Positions 1-9,489 of a stretch of DNA of 64,000 nt are shown here, one piece after another (within the stretch, counting starts at the first letter, position 1; each line of letters starts with the position of its first letter). The position numbers and the translations under genes were made by a program. The notes under the pieces were generated by a model, which saw only the letters and a program-made list of their open reading frames with translations, ran no database searches and was not told the DNA's origin. Source of the DNA: Dendrolimus kikuchii (lineage: Eukaryota > Arthropoda > Insecta > Lepidoptera > Lasiocampidae). The stretch covers positions 15,587,401 through 15,651,400 of the forward strand of contig CM034405.1 in NCBI GenBank assembly GCA_019925095.2, read 5' to 3'.

Positions 1-117
1 CGGGTTTGCTGTATTTGCGACCGACAAGTCTGGGCATTTATGCTGAAACTGTAGCTTACTTATTACCTGAGATGGCACAACTTGCCCAAACTGAAACCGC
101 CTTGCAAGTACAACAAC
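1..117 (+). CDS. possible partial internal exon at the window edge, unidentified
   Basis: From base 3 an open frame of 38 codons begins GLLYLRPTSLGIYAETV and runs to a good splice donor (GTAAGT at 118). It reads like ordinary protein and is open to the left edge, so it could be an internal exon of a gene that starts outside the window. In the same frame a stop follows two codons after the donor. I do not recognise the protein, found no partner exon, and the stretch just to the right is repeat-like, so chance or a transposon fragment is equally possible. Confidence 0.25.
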
Positions 118-1554
118 GTAAGTGAAAATAACGGGGAAACTATAACGATGCTCCTAATATTGGGGTTTCATCTGCGTTAGTGTTAAAGATTTGTTCAAAG
201 AGGCATTCCGGCTACTGTTACTCACATTAGTGTTAACAATGTTGCATCTCAAATACGCATTAAGCCCATCGCCATATCTGCATGAAACGGCCTATATCTG
301 TAACATTATCCCAGATCAAGCCGCACCATTAAGCCCAATATATTTTAGAACCGACTACGGTATGACGACCACAAATTAGTTGTGCAGTTTGAAAACCTAA
401 CAACGGACACTGTTTTTAATGAGTTTCCGTTGTGCATTATTAATGCACAAACATTAATTAAAAAACAAACCAGCAAATATCAAAAAATACTATGGTCTTT
501 TTTGGCACTTGCTGATGTACCTATTATATTTGCTAAAATACGTGAAAACAGTGTATTACTACGAATAAGCTAAATAAATAAGTTTGAAACGGCTTATATT
601 AGTTAAAGTTCTTGACCTTTTTTTAACTTGATTTTTGAAGTTGTTTGACTAAGTAACGATTTTTCAATCATTAGATAAAAGTTATCAGTCGAATAAATTA
701 TAACCCGAATGAACTCAAAAGTAAAGTAAATGTTATATTCATGCTACTGAAATTTTTAATTTTTCCATGTTACACTTTATTCTATGATTAACTTTTATCT
801 GGTGATTGAAACATCGACCCTAAGACATAGCGTAATTGATTCCAAAAATCGTCTGTGTTGTGCCAAAATGATCTTCTAAGAAAATACAATGCATACATAC
901 TTAAACTACACTCTTAATAGATAGTTCGAGAATAAAATTATACTTAAGCCCGTTAGACACTATATTATATGGATATATGTACATATATATAACGTGTCAT
1001 TTAATTTTAATTTAGCAAAAACGTATAATTAGTAAATTATGGACTTCAATTAAAAAAGGAAAATATGTATAGATTTTATTTGTAAATCAGATTATATAAA
1101 TTTCTTTGAATTGAGTCATTAGGATAGAAATAACCGATTTTCACAAAATGTAGCCTGAAACAAATAGCCTTTCACTATTTGATATGCCTTTCTTTCTTAA
1201 GAAAATTGTAAATTTTCCTCCCCTTCCTTTTGTTCTACTCGTCCGGCACTTATAAGCCAGACTCGATCCACTAAACAATACAGCGAAGTATTAATAACTT
1301 TAAGACTTCACAACTTGAATAACAGCTGCTGCTATTTTGAAACTAGCCCATGTTAGTCTTAAGTATAAATACTCTTTTATAAAATATAAGATATAAGTTT
1401 AAAAAATATGTTTCAATAGTTATAATCTAGCCAAAACTGGTGCTTTAGAAGGGCTCGCGATGTTCTCTACCTAGTAATAACTATTTATTTGTGCTTAACT
1501 CCGGCGTATTTTTATCTAAACAACGTTCTGTTTTCACGTTTACATTGATATCAG

Positions 1555-1555
<1 letters not shown>
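118..1555. other. non-coding, AT-rich, with repeat fragments
   Basis: No gene is supported here. Bases about 236-325 resemble 23880-23965 (shared ACAATGTYGCAT and AACATTATYCCAGAT blocks), so this is part of a dispersed repeat. The short open frames at 191-379 and 382-573 lie in that repeat and look accidental. Confidence 0.5.
657..816. repeat. imperfect inverted repeat (MITE-like)
   Basis: A 28-base arm at 657-684 (contains TAGATAAAAGTTA) is mirrored by the arm at 789-816 (TAACTTTTATCTGG), with four mismatches and about 100 bases between. The size and arrangement suit a small non-autonomous DNA transposon, but no target duplication was identified. Confidence 0.55.

Positions 1556-1608
<53 letters not shown>
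1556..1608. repeat. (AT)n microsatellite
   Basis: Uninterrupted alternating AT for about 50 bases. Confidence 0.95.
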
Positions 1609-1610
<2 letters not shown>

Positions 1611-1764
1611 TTTCTCGATAAATGGGCTATCTAACACAGATTTTTTTTTTCAAATCAGACCAGTAGTAGTTCCTGAGATTCGCGTGTTCAAGCAAACAAA
1701 CTCTTCAGCTTTATATATTAGTATAACATACTTTTATGACAGATAACACATCTAGAAACAAATT

Positions 1765-1806
1765 GAAATACTATGTCAAAGCCCCAGGGCTTTGACATAG
1801 TATTTC
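1765..1806. repeat. perfect 20-base inverted repeat with 2-base loop
   Basis: Arm GAAATACTATGTCAAAGCCC (1765-1784) is followed by CA and its exact reverse complement (1787-1806). No coding or known repeat context explains it. Confidence 0.95.
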
Positions 1807-2138
1807 AGCTGCCAGGGCAGCGGAGAGGCTAGGTCATATATCCGTAGCCCTGGCATAAGGCGTAGGACGGACCACCCAGGGGTTTTAGTGGGTATCCTTA
1901 ACTGGAGATTGGCAATGGTTACGCTCACCCTGATATTACAGTAAAATAAGACATTGATTGGAACTTCTATTTGAGATTTTGTAATAAAGATAAGATTTCT
2001 TGTAAAGATAAAAACAGTTTAGCGGCGCCAATTGTAATTGAATCACGCGATCCAATTTGAATTGATCGTGGTTGGTTCGCCTAATATCTGCATTACCATG
2101 TAATGAATGAAGGCCGCCGGTGGGCGCTGGATCATGAA

Positions 2139-2215
2139 GTTTTTTTTTATTGCAGGAGTTCAACAGCGGCTGATGGAAAGCGGTTACCACCGCCTATAGA
2201 CATTTGCAAGATGAT
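2139..2215 (-). repeat. fragment of SINE family A (3' tail part)
   Basis: It carries the core GATGGAAAGCGGTTACC followed by CGCCTATAGACATTTGCAA that recurs throughout the window. The T-run at its left is the A-tail read on the plus strand, so the sense strand is minus. Confidence 0.75.
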
Positions 2216-2224
2216 TGAAGTTGA

Positions 2225-2460
2225 CAAAGCAATTGACAGAGTTGACAGTCTCTGTGGTTGGGCGGGCTAAGCCTTTGCCGGCTTACCTCACTGCAACGCA
2301 GAAGCTCCGGGTTCGATTCCAAGTATGGTAAATTTCAGAAACGAATTTTCTCCGTTATTTACTATGGTCTGGGTGTTTGTGGCCCCAGAGAAATCCGGCG
2401 TATATTACCCATAACACAAGCGTAACCTGCTTAATTTGGGAATATGTAATATATGTGTTT
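2225..2460 (+). repeat. tRNA-derived SINE
   Basis: The head contains GGGCGGGCTAAGCC and a perfect pol III B box, GGTTCGATTCC, at about 2312. The body has the GTCTGGGTGTTTGTGG and CGTAACCTGCTTA blocks that I associate with lepidopteran tRNA-derived SINEs. It does not fold as a full tRNA, so it is not called as a tRNA gene. Confidence 0.65.
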
Positions 2461-2734
2461 GTCTGGCAATTCGGTAGTTGACACTTTTTGAGAAACAGGT
2501 TTATATTGTGCCTTATGGTCTATTTTAGCCAAAATATTAATATTTCAGTAAAAAAACAACATGAACATATTTTATTTAGGAATTTTATAAATATTTTGAC
2601 ATTTCGTAACGAAAACGCGTCAAGCTGTCATGGCGTCTCGCATGACGTCACGGTGTGCAAAACAAACATCTGTTTGGTTGAAGTGTTATCAAAAGTTTAA
2701 AAAATACATAATAAAAAATGAATACTAATTATTA

Positions 2735-3560
2735 CAAGCACTGTTATTACCGCAATGTATCAGTACAACGATAAAAACACTACAGAAACTGTTTTTTTAC
2801 GTGTCTAAGGGGTAAACAAATGAGGAGAAAGTGGCCTCATTTTTGTGAAGATCATTTTGATGTCAAGTGTTTATCAGCCCTATTTATAATTCTACGTTAC
2901 CAAATGATATGGAAAATTACGTATAATATCAAATAATGGGATCTGTATCACACTTACGTTTGAAACCAAGCTGTTTACCTAGTAAATTTGATTGTAAGAC
3001 AGATAGAAGAAAGCGAACTTGTAGCAGTCTAAATCGAGCATATATAACAATAAAGAACAAAAGATGATGCTATTAAGAAACTGTGTAAATAAATCAGTTG
3101 AAAGTACTACTATATTAGCCAGTACCAGTAGTGCTAGTTTAATTCTTGAAAATACTTCTAACACAACCACAGGTTCTTACATTAATAGTGAGTAGCTCCA
3201 ATATTAATTTTCTTGAAACAATCTAGTAATAATATTGTCAATTTATTTTCAGTTTTGCCCCAGGAAGAAGGTTTACAAGGTCTTAGAACAGCAAATAAAT
3301 CTGTTTAAGTACTGATGACACATAAATATAGAAGTAAAGCTACTCAATCCAGTATTAAGCTAAGCCAGACTGTGGACCAGGCAGGATCACTAGTAGTCTT
3401 CACAAAAATCAGTTTCAATTCCATTTTAAGTGAAATCATTAAGGCCATCTGGATCCAGTATAAGCAGTTTCAAAGAAATTAATAATGGAAGAAGTCACTG
3501 TGACACTCTGTCTATATACTTCATCCGCTACTCACACAGAGTCCTCACTATCACCATTCC
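2735..3560 (+). pseudogene. THAP-domain transposon protein, degenerate
   Basis: Conceptual translation in shifting frames gives, in order, PQCISTTIKTLQKLFFYVS (near 2750), WPHFCEDHFD (near 2835), a segment with YQIMGSVSHLRLKPSCLP and then SKFDCKTDRRKRTC (2930-3025). This is the THAP layout: an early zinc-ligand Cys, the C-x2-H pair seen as CEDH, and the C-terminal LKPxxxPxxF signature. Stops (for example TAA after SKG near 2815) and frame changes separate the blocks, so it is a relic. Downstream, SATHTESSLSPFRSTHPD near 3525 may be the acidic/serine-rich C-terminal part. In the family such proteins bind transposon ends or act as domesticated DNA-binding factors. No intact reading frame remains. 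Confidence 0.7.
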
Positions 3561-3660
3561 GCTCAACACATCCAGATTAAATCTTTCATACAAATAAAAA
3601 ATATGTAAATAAATATCTTTTCCATGAACAATTTTACTCCATAGATGATAAGTCCACTAA

Positions 3661-3792
3661 TGGGTGGTTCATATATCTTATAGAGTTCCTTTACCTTACC
3701 ATCGCTTAAAATTTGACATAAGCTTCATACAAATAATGTCAAGATTCAACTGATGGTTGCGTGAGTGAATAGTAAGATATAGGAACCGGCCT
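3661..3792. mobile_element. short MITE nested in the THAP transposon
   Basis: The right part (ATAGTAAGATATAGGAACCGG) and interior (TAATGTCAARATTCAAC) match the 134-bp MITE at 56233-56366. Both ends carry the mirrored ATATCTTA/TAAGATAT motif. Confidence 0.6.
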
Positions 3793-5471
3793 TAAGTAGT
3801 CATGAACTAACCTAGTTACCCTAGTCCTAGAGCATGGTAGTTTAGTTAATTTATAAGATTGCCTCATTAAATAAAACTCCAAAATCATTTTGTGTTTTAT
3901 TTTATTATAAAATGATGAGATCAGAACCTACCTAGTGGTTACTTTATATGCTTTGATAAAGTAATGGATACACATGGCATTTCCAAAATGGTAACAAACT
4001 GTTACCATTTAAGATCATTAACATATTCATAACTGATTGCTATACAGAAAGTTTAAATTTTTTACTATTAGAAAAATTTGGATCCTCTATACAAAATATA
4101 CATGTTTCCACAGCAGTCAAATATATTTATATTTGTAATTGAGCATATTTGTTTGTAGGCTTCCCATCTTTAATATAATTTGAATATGGTTTGTACTGTA
4201 GAGACACTTAATTTCTACTATGCAATTTTCACATGTACCATCCGGTGAACCAGCAGTCATTGTTGACTTAATATGAGACCACATTTCTTAATTTTTTTAA
4301 TGAAGTTTCAGCTCCAAATTTTCTCTGACGGTGGGTCTTGCATCTACTTCAAAAGCCTGTGATGCTGGTATCCATCTATATCTTAATTCATGCCAAAGAC
4401 TGCTTTTAAATTGCTCTCTTGTTTCCACTTAAATTTTTTAATGACAGCATCTGATATTACTGCATTTCTTAAAAATGACTCACATTTTTCATTATATTTT
4501 AAAACAAGTTGATACATTATAAGATCAACTGGCAGTATCACTGAGAACAGAATTATGTTGATATTTAAATAATGCACAATCCTCAAGTTTCGTTTATTGT
4601 GCTTCTTTTAAAAACTTATGAGTACATTTGAATTTGATGGTAAACTAGGGTTACTACTACATATTTTAAACTGGTTCACAGTTATGATAGCTTCGATTTT
4701 TTCCAATAACTAAGGTTCTTCACTCCTGCGATGACGATAATTTCGATAGCACTTTATGATCTGGGTATATTTTACACTTTACAATACAGAAGTTTGCAAT
4801 CACGTTTCAAATGCACATAACTTATGGCGTCATCTCCATAACACACTTGCGATGATCTACAAAAGAAATTTCACCATTAGCATCAACATTTACGAATATT
4901 AAAATTATCATAACCTCAAAAATAATTATTAAAAAATAATACTTTGCCATATCTTAATCACAATTTTAACACTAAGTGCTATTGTTTAATGTTATAATAC
5001 GTAGTATCCATAGTAGTTTGTGATGTTATATACTTACACAGAAGTTTTAAGACCACAAATTGGTGTTAGTTGCGAAAAAGCACCCAGCATAACAACATCG
5101 ATTTTTGGTAAATTACTGGCTTTTACTTTTATAAAACTTGCGATTATTATAACTAGTAGTTGTAGTCGTATGAACACAGTGTATAACAATGGAAATACTA
5201 TTATTTTATAGCAAAATTACTGGAAAACGATGAATTTTCATTGAGAATTCATTAACAACTTGTTGTGTTTTGCACACTATGACGTCACGCGCTCTGATTG
5301 GCGTTCATTGTCACGTGACTAATGGCTGCAATGTAACAATTTTATTTCTCAAAAATATAAATTAATATTTATTATTTTAATTAAAACAATTTATTTTTGA
5401 CATGTTTAGATCGTAATCTACGATATATATAAAAATCTGCCTATATTTTTCATACTGTCAACTACCGAATT

Positions 5472-5980
5472 ATTATTAAAATAGCCAGCAATCATTAACC
5501 AGCAAGATACAAATCATCTTATAGTAAGATAAAGGAATCAACATAAAGCTGTTAAAATACTGTGGGAACCCTTGTTATAATTACGAGATATACCTATCAT
5601 AAAATATCCAATCAAAATTCCCCATAAAGCTGGCTTTAACAAATTAAATTCTACTGAAACCATGTTTGAACTATTCGAAAGATATGAATGAACAATTTGT
5701 CGAAGTAGATAAATGAGCAGCCCTCCGTCTGGGACCTTATAGATTCCTAATCAAAGATGCGGGCGGCACGGATCTTAGCAAATTAGAGGGGGAGACGCCC
5801 TAGCGCGATGCAGGGCTGCCAGGAAGTATTATAAGCCTGGCATTCTATTCTCAAAACTCGAAGCCAAAACTTAAATACATCCATAGGGATGATTAATTAA
5901 GACGACAACGATCTGAGACTATATTTTTTGCCTCTACATATGTATATAGTAGATACTTAGTTAGATAATACTTTTGCTCA
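5472..5980. other. non-coding, no feature seen
   Basis: No ORF or recognisable repeat, apart from a GC-richer patch at about 5755-5830 that I cannot assign. Confidence 0.4.
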
Positions 5981-5984
5981 GGCA

Positions 5985-6110
5985 GAACAATAGGCGACCT
6001 AATTGCTTAGCAGCGGCCTCTTCCAGGTAACCTAACTTGTAGGATATTCTTAGCTAAACTGGCGATGTAGGTGGTGCATACATTCAATTTTTAAATACTA
6101 AATTTTTAAT
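5985..6110 (-). repeat. LINE 3'-UTR fragment
   Basis: Contains AATAGGCGACC, CCTCTTCCAGG and CTGGCGATGTAGGTGGTGCA. The same blocks lie at 34100-34190, beside a recognisable minus-strand LINE protein remnant, and in reverse orientation at 37375-37530. Confidence 0.6.
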
Positions 6111-6168
6111 ATAAATACATTATTCATATAACATAAATAACTGCATTATGTTAATTGAAGCATAGTTG

Positions 6169-6435
6169 TTTAAGGAGAGGTGCTTCCTGAGTAGATCCAG
6201 GTTTTGCCAGGTGGTAGGGCATTTGCCCGACTGGATGGCTACCACCCCTGGTCTAAAGTATGTCGCCATAACAACCTTGTGTTGTGTTCCGGCATTAGTG
6301 ACCAGGTTCCAGTCTCCCTTAAGAGAGCAGCAGCGCATTTGTAGCACCTTTGGTGTTACAAATATCCATAGGCGATAGTAATTGCAGGCCGTCTGCCTGT
6401 CTGGTGAACTCCTGCCATAAAAAAAAATAAAAAAG
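6169..6435 (+). repeat. SINE family A copy
   Basis: It starts inside the family (CAGGTGGTAGGGCATTTGCC), includes TTGTGTTCCGGCATTAGTGA and GCAGCAGCGCATTTGTAGCA, and ends at an A-rich tail (AAAAAAATAAAAAAG) on the right. The short ORFs on both strands here are part of the repeat. Confidence 0.85.
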
Positions 6436-6984
6436 ATCCTTAAACGTCAATAACGTTCTGGTTTCTCTGACTTTAATAGTACCTAGTTTATAATTCTAAG
6501 TATTATTTTATTTTCACTCATAACGTAGTGTGATTTTCGTTCCAAACTTGTAATAGTGTCCCACTCCCCCCGCTAAATTTAAAACTGTGACGTTAAAATA
6601 ATAATAAATATTAAAAATGAATAAATACTTTCAACCAAATTAGTTTGCACAAGGTCATTTGGGGAGTATATCTGATGTTTTTCAATTAGATGTTTTCTTA
6701 GTGTTCCTTAACTAAAGCTAAAAACCTTCGAGGCACCTTTATGGAACCCGTCTAATCCCGTTCCAATAATACAACCATATTTTTTTACATATATATCTTA
6801 AAATGTAAAAAAAATTACAAGCACCAACCCTGATTCACAAGGAGTCCGAATAATTGCTTCTTGAGTGGTTACCATCGTCGCTAATGTTTCGTCTCAAAGG
6901 GCTAGAACACAACAACGTACCTATCAAACGGTAAATCATGGCCACGAAGGGAAAAGCCCTTTACTTCACAAATGGGTTGCATTT

Positions 6985-7140
6985 AATGTAATGAATATAT
7001 TTGATGGCCTTCGTGATTTAGTGGCTTTGTGTTGACCCGTTTCTCTAACTGGAACCATGAGGTCTATGTTTCAATCCTGTTAAAATGAAGCTAGGATAAA
7101 TATTCCGTAAAGCTATACCACACCAGGGAAAAAATAGGAG
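6985..7140 (+). repeat. degraded SINE-like fragment
   Basis: A tRNA-like stretch runs from GTGATTTAGTGGC to a weak B-box-like GTTTCAATCCTG at about 7070. The match is poor. Confidence 0.35.
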
Positions 7141-7160
7141 TGATGGGTCGTAAATATTAT

Positions 7161-7250
7161 CGGTCTTATTCATAAGTTAGAGTAAGTTTTAATGCTCTTT
7201 AAGTACCATAAAGAAGCGTTCAAACTTAATATAACTCTATGAATAAGACG
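7161..7250. repeat. short hairpin MITE
   Basis: The left arm (CGGTCTTATTCATAAGTTAG...) and right arm (...ATAACTCTATGAATAAGACG) are mirrored over about 40 bases around GTACCATAAAG. A related half copy, sharing AAGAAGCGTTCAAACTTA and CTCTATGAATAAGAC, lies at 27225-27262. Confidence 0.75.
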
Positions 7251-8914
7251 ATGTATGACTAGATAAAGCGCCCGATACAAATTTTATTATTTAAATTATA
7301 TTTCTCAGACTTTACTGATTTCTACAATCTTTCTCTTTCAGAAAACTATAGATTTATTTTTTATTGTATTTTTAAGTTAGTTTTAGTTTACTACTACCAT
7401 TTTGCAGACAATAAAAATAAAAATATGGTCATGGAAGAATTATATTTTCCATAGGTTGGTCTACAAAATGTTTTAAATAATGAAACTTCAATAAAACATC
7501 AACAAAGTTACCTGTGGCGCGGTTTGGTCCTATATATAGGATTTAAAAACTACAGAGCTAAATTGATTTTCGTCTCTAGTATTCTTCGATGGTAATATTA
7601 AAATCAATTAATCCATAGCACTATCGCCAAAAAGATATCTTTTAGAAAATCGCTTACAAGCTGTCAAATAGGAATTATTTCCGCGAAGAACAGTTGTATG
7701 AAAAATTTAGTTTCACAAACATTTTTATCTGACCCTATCATCACTGATTCTCGACATGTTACGACATCAAGCGATGGATAGGAGAAAGTTAAAATTAATA
7801 GCGGCATCTATGAACGAGTAGACGTAACTAAATATTCTATTCAATTCTAATTAGCTTTAATGTACACTACCTTATTTTACTTCGTGGATAATGTAGTTGG
7901 TTAAGCATTGATTTTTGTACTATATACTGTTTTTATATGTAATTTTAGTATAGGTATATCTGTTTGTTACCCTAAATACAATAAAACTTAATTAAGTTTT
8001 ATATATATTGCGAACAAAGCCGCGGGCAAAAGCTAATATATTTATAAACCTTCATTGAAAAAATATCTAACTGATAATGAAGACCGCTTAAAAATGCGTT
8101 GCCTGGTTTATGAGTTAGCGGGTATAAGACAAGCAGAACTTTGTTTTATACTAGGTAAAGATAAAGAAGTAAACCTCTTTTTTGTAACGCCAAAATCGAT
8201 GACAGACCTTCCGTTTAGACATGAACAAATGTAGAAGAAAGCTATCTTGACAACGTGACATTGAATATTGGATTTTCTATTATTATTTATTAACGTTTTT
8301 ATTTAGAGAAACAAAGGAAATTAATTTTATTATAGACGTAACATGTACAGACGAATGATAGGTAGATTCGTAAGTAATATAACTGAAAGACATTTTCATA
8401 AAAGTTTTAATTTACGTTCATCTAAGTTCTAAGTACTATGTCAATCAGAATTCAGTATTATTAACCGCATTGGGAATTAACCTATTATTTGATATTATAA
8501 CAATATTTGGTATATATAAGGGGATGAATATAGGATGTGTTCTTCTCTAAAAAATTGAATAATTTACCTTGAGTAAAGATACTAAGTTTACACTAGCGAA
8601 GCCGCGTAGAACGCCATAGTAGCTCATAAATTAAATTATTTTACAAAAAATGTGATAAATTTTTTATATTTTCAGATCATTCAAAGGCCTATATTTAATA
8701 CTGCACAATATTCAAATTATTATCTCAGACGGCATAAAATTCCAGACATTTTAACGATAACGTACGTTTAATTTTTTTATTCGATGTCGTGATGGAGTGA
8801 TAAGCTCCTTTTTGTATTTACAGCCTGCGTAGACACTTTGGCTGCGTAATTTTTATCCGAATTAATATACCTATCTCTAGTTTTTGGGAGATAGAAATAA
8901 GGAGGGCATCTCTG
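7251..8914. other. non-coding, AT-rich
   Basis: No supported gene. AAGCCGCGGGCAAAAGCTAAT near 8018 is a repeat end common in lepidopteran genomes. No long ORF. Confidence 0.45.
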
Positions 8915-9215
8915 TGTTACATAACATTTATTGCTCGACTATTCCTAGTTTTTTTGCGAACCTGGGAAACAGGCAGTCGACCCACGTAATGGAAAGTCGC
9001 CTGTAAATGTTTACAATAATAAGGATGCCAGCTAAAGCGTTGCCAGCCGTTCCTTAAAGGTGATAGGTTAGAAGGGATGGGATAAAACAAGTGTGATACG
9101 ACAATGAAATAGGAAAATGGGATAGGAAAAATAGGATTGGGAAACAAGAACAGGGAAAGGGATAAATGGGCCATCGAAACTCTCAATCATCGTACGAAAC
9201 GCGGTTAGCTAATGG
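8915..9215 (-). repeat. SINE-like family C copy
   Basis: It has the family layout read on the minus strand: TAGCTAATGGCTAACCGTTTC (plus strand, about 9207), a purine-rich stretch at 9070-9170, then GTTGCCAGCC and the GTCGACCCACGTAATGGAAAG tail. Other copies lie at 18715, 42590, 42880 and 48700. Confidence 0.7.
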
Positions 9216-9489
9216 CTAACCGTTTCACGGCGATATTCTGTGAGAGCATGATATCACATCTATCGAACCGGCCCTAACAGCTGTAAAGAAGATAATATTT
9301 CCAGCTTAGCTCTACCACGTCCTAAGTATTCTTTTCGTGGTTATGTTAAATTTTCATTTTGAATTAGTTTATAAATATTCAGAATCTATGTTATTATTCT
9401 ATTTAATAATTGTAGATACCTATATTTTTCTCTTTGTTACATGTTTGATATTTGATTAGGAAAAAATATTCATTAAAATTCACGTGCAG

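Larger units (their letters stand above)
2468..5471 (+). mobile_element. decayed DNA transposon with TIRs and a THAP-domain gene remnant
   Basis: Terminal inverted repeats match over 16 bases: AATTCGGTAGTTGACA at 2468-2483 and its reverse complement at 5456-5471. Subterminal sequence is also mirrored: GACGTCACGGTGTGCAAAAC near 2644 against GTTTTGCACACTATGACGTC near 5267. The interior holds a broken THAP-domain coding region, which is typical of P-element/THAP9-like transposons. A convincing target-site duplication was not seen, so the exact ends may be a few bases off. Confidence 0.75.

Noticed and set aside
2240..2330. Possible tRNA gene with a perfect B box
   Set aside because: No seven-base acceptor stem or anticodon arm can be built; the following body matches a tRNA-derived SINE.
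4383..4586. 67-codon minus-strand ORF inside the THAP transposon
   Set aside because: It could be a transposase fragment but shows no motif I can name; left as part of the element.
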